From Bacillus sp. B15-48 (GTDB lineage Bacteria > Bacillota > Bacilli > Bacillales > Cytobacillaceae), in the NCBI RefSeq assembly GCF_016879755.1, contig NZ_WOFU01000004.1, positions 434,001-498,000 on the forward strand: 64,000 bases of DNA, in the 5' to 3' direction. The notes beneath the pieces are model-generated. The model worked only from the letters and a program-made list of their open reading frames with translations, did no database searches and was not told where the DNA came from. Shown here piece after piece: positions 51,023 to 59,765 of this stretch. The position numbers and the translations under genes were made by a program. Position 1 is the first letter of the stretch, and the number at the start of each line of letters is the position of its first letter.

Positions 51023-52240
51023 ATGAATAGTTCAGAAGAAAGACTGTGGACGAAAGATTTCATCTTGTTTTCAGTGGGCGCTTTTTTTGTCGGTCTTATA
51101 TTTTTGCTAACGATGACGACGGTGGCGGAGTATGTCCTATCAAAACTCGATGCAACGAAAGGCAGTGCTGGGCTTGCTTCAGGAATTTTCGTTATTGGTT
51201 TGCTTATCGCCCGATTGTTTACGGGAAAATATCTTGAAGTAATTGGACGTAAAAAACTCCTTATTTTCGGAGTGACTTTTTCATTCGTCATTTCTTTGCT
51301 TTATTTTCCTGCCGAAAATTTACATTTTCTAATTGCAGTACGTTTGTTACACGGACTCGTTGTCGGAGTCGTTCTAACTGTGCTCCAAACAGCTGTCCTA
51401 GACATTATCCCTAAAGCGCGAAAAGGAGAAGGCATTAGTTATTTTTCTCTCGGGTTCATCCTAGCATCAGCTTTAGGTCCGTTTCTTGGGGTAATCATCA
51501 TGCAATACGCAAACATCATGTGGATTTTTATTCTCGTTACAATCGTATCAGGTTTGAATATAATGATTGCCTTTCTTATCAATATAAAAGAAACTCATAT
51601 CACGAAAGAACAACTTAATGAATTAAAAGGATTCCATCTTAAAGATTTTTTTGATAAGGCTGCCATTCCAATCTCCTTCATCATGTTTATTAATGCGTTT
51701 GCGTATTCAGGAATTCTATCCTTTCTAGCCTCCTATTCGAAAGAAATTCAGTTAATGTCCGCTGCTAGTTTCTTTTTTATCATCTATTCGATTGCCATCT
51801 TTTTATCTAGACCGTTTACAGGCAAATTACTTGATACAAAAGGAGATAATATCGTTTTCTACCCTGCCATCCTTTCCCTATCTGTAGGGCTGATTGTCCT
51901 AAGTCAGGCAGCTCATGGGGTTATCCTCCTAATAGGTGCTGCACTCATTGGTTTTGGTTACGGGAATTTATTATCTGCCGGTCAAGCAATTGTGGCGAAA
52001 AAAACGCCAAATTATCGAATTGGCGTTGCAACCACCACTTATTTCTTTGGCATTGAAATCGCAATTGGCATCGGTCCCACTTTTTTAGGGTTTTTTGTTT
52101 CCGCGTTCGGTTTTCGGAGTATGTACTTGATACTCGGAATCATTGTCTTTATTAGCCTTATCTTGTATTATTTCGTCCATGGAAAAAACCAATCATACGA
52201 AAAACCGGTGTCCCAAACTAGCGAACATAATAGTGTTTAA
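51023..52240 (+). CDS. MFS transporter
   Basis: A 405-aa protein with about 12 hydrophobic helices. LFTGKYLEVIGRKKLL (loop 2-3 motif, residues about 71-86) and SRPFTGKLLDTKGDN in the second half are major facilitator signatures. The direction of transport is not determinable; family context makes efflux of a toxic intermediate, or export of a hydrophobic compound, plausible. It has its own plus-strand promoter and a terminator at 52282. A second MFS protein of similar build starts at 62976. Confidence 0.88.
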   Translation: MNSSEERLWTKDFILFSVGAFFVGLIFLLTMTTVAEYVLSKLDATKGSAGLASGIFVIGLLIARLFTGKYLEVIGRKKLLIFGVTFSFVISLLYFPAENLHFLIAVRLLHGLVVGVVLTVLQTAVLDIIPKARKGEGISYFSLGFILASALGPFLGVIIMQYANIMWIFILVTIVSGLNIMIAFLINIKETHITKEQLNELKGFHLKDFFDKAAIPISFIMFINAFAYSGILSFLASYSKEIQLMSAASFFFIIYSIAIFLSRPFTGKLLDTKGDNIVFYPAILSLSVGLIVLSQAAHGVILLIGAALIGFGYGNLLSAGQAIVAKKTPNYRIGVATTTYFFGIEIAIGIGPTFLGFFVSAFGFRSMYLILGIIVFISLILYYFVHGKNQSYEKPVSQTSEHNSV

Positions 52241-52281
52241 TGAGGTAAGGCATGAAAATAACTGATATTGTAGAAATATAT

Positions 52282-52313
52282 AGAAACCGCTGCAGCAGTC
52301 TGCAGCGGTTTCT
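52282..52313 (+). terminator. Bidirectional-type hairpin after the MFS gene
   Basis: Perfect 14-bp stem AGAAACCGCTGCAG with its complement and the loop CAGT. A short T tract follows only weakly. It separates the MFS gene from the broken binding-protein gene on the opposite strand. Confidence 0.7.
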
Positions 52314-52353
52314 AATGGTCATTAAGTGTTGCACAATTATACATTTCTATCCT

Positions 52354-53117
52354 TCATCCTTCCAATGATTCTACCAAGTTTTTAAAATAGCTGGCGGCTA
52401 GAAGCATGTGCGAACCGTACCAAAACATTTCACCTTCAACATTAACGACTTTGACATTTGGCATCATCGCCGTAAATTCACTTTGGTGCTGTTCTTTAAA
52501 CGGATACGGTTCCGAAGCAAGAAATACATAATCTAAATCGGCTTTTTGAAAATCCTCTTCGGTGACAACTGGATATCTGCCGTTGAGGTTTGAAAATGGA
52601 TTAATGAAGCCCATTCTTTCTAAAACGGACTGAATATATGTATCTTTTCCTACCACCATATATGGTTTCTTCCAGATTACATAGGCTGCTCGTTTTGCTT
52701 GAAGGAATTTTGGCAAATTGTCCTTTTATTTGTGCAACCAAATTGTCTGCTTGCTCTTTCCGATTGGTCAAATCGCCCATTTCTAATATCATTTCATATG
52801 CATCTGAAATCGATTGCACCTCAGCTACATACACAGGAAAATTTTTTTCAAGACTTTCCACAATCTCTTTTGTGTTTTCTTCCTTTTCAGCGAAAATCAG
52901 ATCAGTCTTCCTTAATCTGTTTTGTTCCGCCCACTTTTGTTACTGCCTTTACTTTGTCTACTGCGAGAATACAATACCTCGTTATCCCTATAATTTCGTT
53001 TTCTAATTGCAATGCGAATAATGTTTCAGTAATTCCTGGACAAATCGAGACAATTTTTTTCGGTGGGTACTGATATTCTAATACTCTTGCAAGGCGATCT
53101 TCTGCCTTTTTAAGCAT
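52354..53117 (-). pseudogene. Broken BtuF-like metal/cobalamin-type ABC substrate-binding protein
   Basis: Three frames make one protein. The first (53117-52902) has RIVSICPGITETLFAL-like sequence (KKIVSICPGITETLFALQLENEIIG), followed in a second frame (52861 on) by NFPVYVAEVQSISDAYEMILEMGDLTNRKEQADNLV, and in a third (to 52354) by AAYVIWKKPYMVVGKDTYIQSVLERMGFINPF. These are in the order of a TroA/BtuF-type helical backbone protein. There are at least two frameshifts, near 52.92 and 52.70 kb, and some codons are missing. No signal peptide or lipobox is evident, so the protein was already cytoplasmic or truncated. Confidence 0.8.
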
Positions 53118-53225
53118 CCGTATTCCCCTCCTTTGATTGATAATGTTTTATACATTGGTTTATGTTTAACAAAGTTCATCATGCGTACAATCTGGGCAAC
53201 AGCATTTTTAGTGAAAGCTAGATGA

Positions 53226-54011
53226 TTATTTCCCCTGGAACTTTGCTGGGCGCTTATTAAAAAAAGCATCAACTCCTTCTATAAAATCTTGAGTTTCAAA
53301 GCACATTGCTTGTGAGAAAGCTTCGTATTCCAACACATCGTCAAGATTCCCGTACATGCTTCGATTTACCAACATCTTTGTCAAACCGTTGGAAATACCT
53401 GGTCCACATGCCAACTGTTCCGCAAATGAGTATGCGGTTTTCATTAATTGTTCTTCTGCAACCACTTCATTGACCATCTGGAGCTCGAAAGCCTTCTGTG
53501 CTGTAATTGGTTCACCTGTCATCATGATTTTTTTCGCGAAATAAGGCCCTAGTATTTGCGATAAAAAAAAGGCGCTTCCTAAATCTGGAACAAGTGCTAC
53601 TTTGGAAAAGCTTGAAATAAAGCTTGCTCGTTCGGACGCGATGATAAAGTCGCAGGCGAGGGCAAGACTCATTCCTGCTCCTGCAGCTGGACCGTTCACA
53701 GCAGCAATAATCGGCTTTTCGAGTTTTAACATCAAGCGAATTAACTCATGACCAGTTAGAATTCGTTTCCTACCTTCTATCAACCTCTGCTCTCGTAATG
53801 TAGTTAAGTCGCCTCCCGCAGAGAACACTGGACCATTGCCTGTAAGGATCACAACTTTAATGCTGTCGTCCTTGTCAATTTCCTTAAAAAGTTCCGTCAA
53901 TGTTATTCTTAGTTCAACACCAAGGGCGTTGCGGACCTCTGGTTTATTTAACGTGAGTAGACATATCCCATTTTTTTTCTTGATTTCGATATCCGTGTTG
54001 TTCGTCATCAT
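53226..54011 (-). CDS. Enoyl-CoA hydratase/isomerase (crotonase family)
   Basis: A 261-aa crotonase. VFSAGGDLTTL near residue 65 and GPAAGAGMSLALACDFIIASE near 105 form the oxyanion hole. At the usual Glu position the sequence reads FSKVALVPDLGSAFFL, in which the catalytic acid is Asp, as in PaaG-type isomerases. GGAGG is 9 nt upstream. It lies at the far end of the cluster and has no neighbour besides the broken binding protein. Confidence 0.9.
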   Translation of the reverse strand: MMTNNTDIEIKKKNGICLLTLNKPEVRNALGVELRITLTELFKEIDKDDSIKVVILTGNGPVFSAGGDLTTLREQRLIEGRKRILTGHELIRLMLKLEKPIIAAVNGPAAGAGMSLALACDFIIASERASFISSFSKVALVPDLGSAFFLSQILGPYFAKKIMMTGEPITAQKAFELQMVNEVVAEEQLMKTAYSFAEQLACGPGISNGLTKMLVNRSMYGNLDDVLEYEAFSQAMCFETQDFIEGVDAFFNKRPAKFQGK

Positions 54012-54585
54012 CTCTTTCTTTCCTCCTTACGTGTTTTCCAAACGACCATTATTTAACCACCAACCAGCGCCCATCTTTTATGTTAAACTGCTCTTAAATA
54101 TATGTTTTACTACCGTTATTCAAAATTGTTGTTCCTAAACCCTTCTAATTAACAAATTTTTCAAACTATTTTGTTAGTAAATGATTATTTTCCTCTACTT
54201 CAACGGTAAAGATAGTACCCATCACAATGCTAACAACGAAAAAACGAATGAAAACTTTCCAATATGTAAGTAAAAATATAAAAAACCGTTCAAGATAAAC
54301 TCAAAATTTTTTTGAATTCTTTAAGTATTTAATCAACAACAAACAGGCAGAAGAATTCAATCCTGCCTGCATTAGTATACGGCTTGTCTCCATATTACAA
54401 TTGCTTCTTTAACTTTTCAATCTAAAAATGACCAGTTTAATTGGCAACAACTAGGGAAACATTAGAACCGCCCCGGTCTTTTCCCCTCACTTGTAAGGGT
54501 TACACTTCAGCTTTTCCCCCAACTAGTCAAATACCTGCGCGCCAGCAAGGCCTGGATCTTTCTTGAGCCAACTGAAGATCTGCTA
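54012..54585. other. Intergenic boundary region between catabolic cluster and isoprenoid genes
   Basis: No gene seen in 570 bp, mostly A+T-rich. It holds the terminator at 54344-54369. From about 54460 to 54600 the sequence becomes distinctly richer in G+C, marking the left end of the isomerase segment. Confidence 0.65.
54344..54369 (-). terminator. Intrinsic terminator downstream of the isomerase gene
   Basis: CAGGCAG and CTGCCTG pair around an A+T-rich 12-nt loop, followed on the minus strand by TTTGTTGTTG. Confidence 0.7.
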
Positions 54586-55623
54586 TCAACTTTCCTTCAA
54601 GCGCATGGTATTCTTCAATTCCTGAATCGTCTGCGCCCCGATTCCAAACATCGACATTCGTAGTTCCATTTCTCGGATTTTCATTACCTCAAGAACATCT
54701 TCCAGACTCTGGGTCGCTTCCTTCAAGATGGATTTCCCGAACCCGACCAGATCGGCACCGAGCGCAATGACTTTGGCGCCATCCAGCCCCGTCCGCATTC
54801 CACCGCTCGCAATCAGCGGAATGTTCCCGATTTCTCCGCGAACCAACTTGATTGATTCCGCCGTCGGTATTCCCCATTCGCTGAATGCTTCGGCAGCAAC
54901 ACGCCGGACCGGATCTTTGGTGCGAAATTTTTCTACCTGGCTCCAGGAAGTACCTCCCGCTCCGGCGACGTCGATAAACGCAACACCGGCATCACTTAAT
55001 TTTTTGGCTGTCTGACCATCAATCCCCCATCCGACTTCCTTGATCCCGACCGGAACTTCCAGCGTGCTGCACAGTTGTTCGATCTTCTTTAATAACCCTT
55101 TAAAGTTCGTATCTCCCTTTTCCTGAATGACTTCCTGGATGCTGTTCAAATGAAGGACGAGCATATCCGTCTCAGTTATATCGATAATTTTCCTGCATTC
55201 CTCGACACCGTACCCGTAATTGAACTGGACAGCGCCCAAGTTTGCAATGATCGGGACACTTGGTGCGTACTTCCTCATCAAGAAAGAGGAGGAGTGTCCG
55301 TCGCTGTCAAGCAGTGCCCGAGTGGACCCCAGCGCAAGCGCCCAGCCCCTTTCTTCGGCCGCTGCTGCCAGGTTCCGGTTAATTGTCTCAGCGAGGGCTG
55401 TCCCACCCGTCATAGAACTAATGAGGAACGGCGTTTTGCATTCAAAACCGAGGAATGTAGTTTCAATGGAGATTTCATTAAAAGCAATTTCGGGGAGCGC
55501 ATTGTGGATGAACGCATACGACTCCAATCCTGTGGAAATCGACTCCCCTGTAACTTTTTCGTTCAGCGTAATATGAATGTGTTCAGATTTTCTTTGCTCG
55601 ATTGAGTTGGCCAACGCCAACAC
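54586..55623 (-). CDS. fni: Type 2 isopentenyl-diphosphate delta-isomerase
   Basis: A 345-aa FMN enzyme. RKSEHIHITL at the start, FLISSMTGG near residue 70, ANLGAVQFNYG near 125, VLHLNSIQEVIQEKGDTNF with the diphosphate-binding residues near 155, VGWGIDG near 195 and IASGGMRTGLDGAKVIALGADLVG near 270 are the fold's markers. It converts IPP to DMAPP. Its start codon is ambiguous (GTG at 55623 or TTG three codons in). The gene is visibly G+C-richer than its surroundings (37 of 60 bases in the line from 54781 by my count), suggesting transfer from another genus. Confidence 0.95.
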   Translation of the reverse strand: MLALANSIEQRKSEHIHITLNEKVTGESISTGLESYAFIHNALPEIAFNEISIETTFLGFECKTPFLISSMTGGTALAETINRNLAAAAEERGWALALGSTRALLDSDGHSSSFLMRKYAPSVPIIANLGAVQFNYGYGVEECRKIIDITETDMLVLHLNSIQEVIQEKGDTNFKGLLKKIEQLCSTLEVPVGIKEVGWGIDGQTAKKLSDAGVAFIDVAGAGGTSWSQVEKFRTKDPVRRVAAEAFSEWGIPTAESIKLVRGEIGNIPLIASGGMRTGLDGAKVIALGADLVGFGKSILKEATQSLEDVLEVMKIREMELRMSMFGIGAQTIQELKNTMRLKES

Positions 55624-55725
55624 CTACCTTTATCATCAAGTTTCTTACAGATTTCACCGCCGTTCGATGGTAGAGCCGGCAGATAATAATATAAACGAGT
55701 TCACGACACCTAGCATAACAGGGAA

Positions 55726-56538
55726 TTAACGGATTTGAACTTCTTCCACCGTTTGCTCTACTTCTGCACGTGTCATTTTTTCTCGCCCCTCTCTCATTGC
55801 TTTTAACGTTTTATGCGCCAGAGCAAGCGGCAGACGGCAGAACAATACAATGCTTTTTTTATTAAGAGACTTCATATATTCATCTGCTTTTGCCAAGTTT
55901 TCATCTGCATATTCGAATAACTTTGCACGATTCCAGCCATCAGGTACAAAGCTTACACCACGTTCAGCCAAATCTTCCTTTTCATTTCGCAAAATGTTTA
56001 CCGCTTGAAGCCCGCGCCCATAACTGATTGCAAGTTCCCGATCTGTTTTTTCTTCGCCATAGTACTCCCAAAGGTCTGAAAGCATAACTCCAACAAGTCC
56101 TGCAACGTAGTATGTATAGTCATCCAAGTCCTCACGTGTACGGATTTCCCAGTTTGCTTTTGCCCATTTTGCCATACCAAATGCCATTTCACTAGCAGCG
56201 TTCGTAACAATGGGCAAAACATCTTGTGGACAAGCTTGCAGCCATTCTTCTAAACGAAGGGTAACTTCGGGCATTTGCTCTTTTGTGCGACCAAGAATTC
56301 TTACATACTCTTCGTTATCAAATGGTTGTTTAAATAATTCGCCAACTTGCATTAAAATCGTACATTTTACCTCATTATCTAATTCTTCATGATCTTCAAT
56401 TTCATCAATTGCCCGAAATACTAAATAAGCAGATGCAACCGAATACTTTAACTCCTTCTGCAAAAAAGTAATCGGAATATAAAATGTACGGCTTGTCTCT
56501 TTTAGCATACGTATTGCCTCTTCCGGAAACCTACTCAT
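55726..56538 (-). CDS. Squalene/phytoene synthase family protein (YisP-like)
   Basis: A 270-aa protein from the ATG at 56538, behind AGGAGG; a longer GTG start falls inside a dispersed repeat. RTFYIPITFLQKELK and AYLVFRAIDEIEDHEEL (DEIED at 45-49) are the first aspartate-rich motif. The second reads LQAVNILRNEKEDLAERG: Asn185 replaces the first Asp. YVAGLVGVMLSDLWEYYG lies between. Such a substitution fits B. subtilis YisP, a farnesyl-diphosphate phosphatase, better than a true squalene synthase, but that is inference. The isomerase gene follows. Confidence 0.85.
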   Translation of the reverse strand: MSRFPEEAIRMLKETSRTFYIPITFLQKELKYSVASAYLVFRAIDEIEDHEELDNEVKCTILMQVGELFKQPFDNEEYVRILGRTKEQMPEVTLRLEEWLQACPQDVLPIVTNAASEMAFGMAKWAKANWEIRTREDLDDYTYYVAGLVGVMLSDLWEYYGEEKTDRELAISYGRGLQAVNILRNEKEDLAERGVSFVPDGWNRAKLFEYADENLAKADEYMKSLNKKSIVLFCRLPLALAHKTLKAMREGREKMTRAEVEQTVEEVQIR

Positions 56539-56936
56539 TCTAATATCATACCTCCTATTTAAAATTTTCGTCACAGTGACGCCCCGAAAAATCTTGTTTC
56601 ACAAGGATTGTTCCACAGTTCGATTTGGATGAACTAAAAATGGAGTCACCCAAATACAGTTTACTTTTTCTACAGACTAAAAGCGAAGCCCGCGCAAATA
56701 GATAATATAAATGTTGATAATAAAAATATGGTGAAATCAGTTTATAAGGTTTCACAATGGCGTTATTTCATTTAGTTTACTGGCTTTCAATTTCAGTTTC
56801 ATTGCGTTTATTATAAACAATGACTGATTGGTGACCCCTTCGATGAATCTACGGATAGATAGTCCCATAATCATATGAATGATTATACACATGAAACATG
56901 TAAAAATAAATGAAAACGAGAATGATCCATGACCTC
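56539..56936. other. Non-coding stretch with first repeat copy
   Basis: Apart from repeat copy 1 (56569-56720), the stretch 56721-56936 contains no convincing gene. A 74-codon frame on the minus strand (56752-56976) begins inside repeat copy 2 and has no recognisable domain. Confidence 0.6.
56569..56720 (-). repeat. Dispersed repeat, copy 1
   Basis: Begins with CGTCACAGTGACG (perfect palindrome around one base), then CCCCGAAAAATCTTG, CTTGTTTCACAAG (small hairpin), ATGGAGTCAC and, after an A+T tract, GCGAAGCCCGCGC. It is nearly the same as copy 3 at 61516. It ends 31 nt upstream of the squalene-synthase-like start. Confidence 0.8.
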
Positions 56937-57049
56937 CGTCACTGTGACGCCCCGAAAAATCTTGTTTCACAGGCATTGTTCCACGGCAGATTTACGATGA
57001 ACTAAGAATGGAGTCACTCAAATAAAGTTTGCTTTTTTTTACAAACTAA
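56937..57049 (-). repeat. Dispersed repeat, copy 2, part A (split by the group II intron)
   Basis: CGTCACTGTGACG, CCCCGAAAAATCTTG and GGAGTCACTC are shared with copies 1, 3 and 4. The repeat continues at 59220 beyond the intron. Joining 59220 and 57049 restores the same order as the uninterrupted copy 3. Confidence 0.82.
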
Positions 57050-59219
57050 ATAAAGTAGGGAAACCTTTCACAAGGCTCCCCCCTTATCAAACCGTACGTG
57101 CCCTATTAAGGCATACGGCTTACCAACGTGTTACATTGAATACTTTGCTATTCTTTGTGCATAGTTCATTTTGCGAACGCGGTCAGGTGTATAATACTCC
57201 CTTCCGCGTTCTTTTGCTTTTTGGACCTTCTTTTGTTGTTTCTTCTCTTGGCTCTTCTTCATATAATCAATGTAGGATTCTGGAGTATAGCCATATTGTT
57301 TTCCGTAGTAATATTGAAAAGTCGCTACCAATCCGATTCGAACGAAGAACTCGATATTCCATTTCGTTGTCATTGTCCACCCTTTTCTTTGACTTGGGTG
57401 TTTATGAATCATGCATACTCGTAACCTTCTTCTAATATAGCCATCAATTGCCTTTAATTCATTTCCAATGACATTAAAGTAGCAGTTGCTTTTTAATCCA
57501 TATTCTTCGTTTGCCTTTATTGCTTCCCAAAGAGTTAGAAAGTAATTTACTTTTCCTCTAATTACAGGATTTACTTTCTCTATCCAAACCTCTTTACTAT
57601 ATGTAAAGGTCTTTCTCGTTTTGGTTTTTATCTTTTGGCGAAAGTCATCCCATGTGGACTCTTTAGGTTTAGCTATGAAGTATGGTTTTCCATCTTTCTT
57701 TCGGTTTCTCCAGTGTTCAAAGGTGAATCCTAAGAAATCGAAATCATCATGGTTAAAATCCACGACTTTGGTCTTCTCGATAGAGATTTCTAAGCCCAAT
57801 TCTGCTAGTTTGCCTTTGGTAATTTGTTCGGCTCGTTTGATGTCTTCCTTTGTTTTCGCAAATAGAAGAAAATCATCCGCATAACGCACAAAACGAATTC
57901 CATTAAGGTCTAGTTCCCAATCTAATTCATTTAAATAGAGGTTCGCAAGAAGTGGTGAAATTACGCCTCCTTGCGGAGTGCCAGAATCTGTTTGATGGAA
58001 TTTGCCTTCTTCCATATAGCCAGCTTTTAACCATTTCCAGATAAGGTCTAGGACGGTCCCATCTGCTATATATTTCTGAAGCACCTTCATCAATTTCTTA
58101 TGTGGAATATTGTCAAAGAAGCCTTTAATATCGCAATCATAGATATAGTTATAGCCTTTTTCCACGTTCCACATTATAAGCTGCACTACTCTTTTAGCAC
58201 CTCTATTTGGGCGGTAGCCACATGACCAGTTGTGGAAAATAAATTCTTCACATTTTGGTTCTATTACGTTTACTACGGCTTGTTGGACAATGCGGTCTTC
58301 AATGTTGGGGATTCCAAGTGGTCGCATTTTTCCATTTTTCTTGGGAATATACTGTCTTCTGACAGGTGATGGTGTGTATTCTTTCGCTCGAAGTTTCGCA
58401 AGAAGTTGATTGATATTCTCGTTCTCGTTAGCTTCGTAGCTTTGAATGGTCTCACCATCGATTCCACCAGCTCCATTGTTAGACTTTACCTTTTCCCAGG
58501 CAGCCATTAGTTTTCGGTCAAAGAGAATTTGTCCGTAGATACTATGCCATTTCAATTTCAGTTCTTGATTCAATGCTTATTCCACACCTTTCATTGTGTA
58601 CATCCAGTTCGTTTTACCGAGGTAACGTGTTCTGTTTTCATTACACACCTCTATTAGAGTAGAACCACGAGGTCGCATCCCCTTCCGTTCGGAATGTGTT
58701 TAGTCACATTCTTACTTCCGTACTATGAGAGCGTCTGACTTCTTCACTCGTAATGTCAACTTCGAATTACTCTTATATGACACCACCTGAAATTGAGAGT
58801 GAAGACCTCACGGGGTCATTACACTTTCCTTCTAAACATACCCAGCACCTTCACTTGATAAGCTCCCTTTAATCGGCTGGCTCTTTGATTAAAGGACTCC
58901 TGTAATTTACAGTGAGGACTTCCCGTTATTCTCGCACAGTCGTCAACTTACCCGGCCGTATGTGCTTCACGCTTTCGCATTTGGGTCTGCTTATCCGTCT
59001 ACGGTTCTCTCGACATTCCGCATCTCCTTCAGACATTACTTCACAATAATGCCCTAGATTAGACTTCATAGGTTGTGCCAGCACTCCTATGGGAGGACTT
59101 ACACCTCCGAGAGAAATAACCTTCCAGGATTCGGGGACCGTTTTACCGCCGTAGCGTGTCCCAACCTATATAAGTTAGTTCTTGCAGTGGTCCTGCAAAG
59201 GTGCAACTGCCCGTCGCAC
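57050..59219 (-). mobile_element. Group II intron (about 2.17 kb) with maturase gene
   Basis: The 5' end on the minus strand is GTGCG (59219-59215), as for group II introns. Near the 3' end, the domain V hairpin (57089-57122: AAGCCGTATGCC ... CACGTACGGTTTG) and domain VI (57055-57088) precede an AT terminus at 57050. That end was chosen because it makes the flanking repeat continuous with copy 3. The reverse transcriptase is in domain IV. Nothing in the sequence suggests inactivation. Confidence 0.88.
57131..58573 (-). CDS. ltrA: Group II intron reverse transcriptase/maturase
   Basis: A 480-aa intron-encoded protein. RT blocks include GAGGIDGETI near residue 35, the primer-template motif RPLGIPNIEDRIVQQAV near 85, CDIKGFFDNIPH near 147, GTPQGGVISPLLANLYLNELDWEL near 199 and the catalytic YADD at 231-234. 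The C-terminal half is the maturase (X) domain. A C-terminal HNH endonuclease domain is not evident. It binds its own intron RNA for splicing and retrohoming. Confidence 0.95.
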   Translation of the reverse strand: MNQELKLKWHSIYGQILFDRKLMAAWEKVKSNNGAGGIDGETIQSYEANENENINQLLAKLRAKEYTPSPVRRQYIPKKNGKMRPLGIPNIEDRIVQQAVVNVIEPKCEEFIFHNWSCGYRPNRGAKRVVQLIMWNVEKGYNYIYDCDIKGFFDNIPHKKLMKVLQKYIADGTVLDLIWKWLKAGYMEEGKFHQTDSGTPQGGVISPLLANLYLNELDWELDLNGIRFVRYADDFLLFAKTKEDIKRAEQITKGKLAELGLEISIEKTKVVDFNHDDFDFLGFTFEHWRNRKKDGKPYFIAKPKESTWDDFRQKIKTKTRKTFTYSKEVWIEKVNPVIRGKVNYFLTLWEAIKANEEYGLKSNCYFNVIGNELKAIDGYIRRRLRVCMIHKHPSQRKGWTMTTKWNIEFFVRIGLVATFQYYYGKQYGYTPESYIDYMKKSQEKKQQKKVQKAKERGREYYTPDRVRKMNYAQRIAKYSM

Positions 59220-59262
59220 AAGAGAAGCCAGCGTATATAAACGCTGACCTGTGATGATTATT
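59220..59262 (-). repeat. Dispersed repeat, copy 2, part B
   Basis: AGAGAAGCCAGCG and GACCTGTGATGATTATT continue the repeat begun at 56937-57049, as in copy 3 (GCGAAGCCAGCG, then GACCTGTGATTATTAT). Confidence 0.78.
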
Positions 59263-59453
59263 TTAATTAATTTTACTCTTACAATCTCATAAGATAATAA
59301 CCCCGAAGATTTTGTTTGAAACTGTCCTAACGCAAACAAAATCAATAGTGGCTTATGAGGAGCACATGGGTCTCTTTTTTTCCATATTGTTAAATGATTG
59401 ATTAAAGTATATAAGGTAGTTGATATTTCCAGGTATCTAGGAATAGTGAACAA
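59262..59453 (-). pseudogene. Truncated endonuclease-like gene (HNH/sulfur-binding type N-terminus)
   Basis: About 64 codons remain. The part TIWKKRDPCAPHKPLLILFALGQF resembles the N-terminal helix of phosphorothioate-DNA-binding (SBD-type) HNH restriction endonucleases, whose conserved core is APHKPLLLL.ALG. It is followed by LLSYEIVRVKL. The frame then runs into repeat copy 2 and the intron, so most of the protein, including the HNH nuclease, is absent. The start (TTG) is doubtful. Assignment rests on the short HKPLL..ALG match. Confidence 0.55.
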
Positions 59454-59465
59454 CCTAACTACTAT

Positions 59466-59765
59466 TTAATCAAATCGCTCTGTATCTATACCATCCAACA
59501 TATCCTCTAATTCCGTTAGAAAATTTAGTTGCACTGGAGCAGGGATTTGCTCCATCCACTTTTTTATTTCAGGTAACTCCTCAATCTCCTCTATACTCGT
59601 TGGCTTTGGTTGAAGAGTTGCCCACCATTTTTTCAATTCGTCGATAAATTCATAAAAATAACGCTCAAATCTTTCTGCCCATTCTGCCCCGTCATCGCCA
59701 GAAGTCTTTTGCATCATCTCCCAGGCTTCCAGCGCTGTTTTGAAGTACTCATCAATTAACTTCAT
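59466..59765 (-). CDS. Hypothetical protein (99 aa)
   Basis: A 99-aa, acidic, helix-rich protein (several Trp, EEIEELPEIKKWMEQ segment) with AGGAG 7 nt before the ATG. I do not recognise it. It lies 12 bp upstream of the truncated endonuclease-like gene in the same direction, so the two were probably co-transcribed. A partial copy of about 40 bp of its coding sequence is found at 62309-62352. Confidence 0.65.
   Translation of the reverse strand: MKLIDEYFKTALEAWEMMQKTSGDDGAEWAERFERYFYEFIDELKKWWATLQPKPTSIEEIEELPEIKKWMEQIPAPVQLNFLTELEDMLDGIDTERFD

Noticed and set aside
56539-56574. Longer N-terminus for the squalene-synthase-like protein
   Set aside because: The upstream GTG lies in the conserved repeat palindrome, while the ATG at 56538 has its own AGGAGG.
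56752-56976. 74-codon minus-strand gene
   Set aside because: It begins inside dispersed repeat copy 2, has no ribosome-binding site of note and no recognisable domain.
59175-59261. C-terminal extension of the endonuclease-like frame
   Set aside because: The open frame continues only because it reads through the repeat and the 5' end of the intron, so these codons are not part of the original gene.
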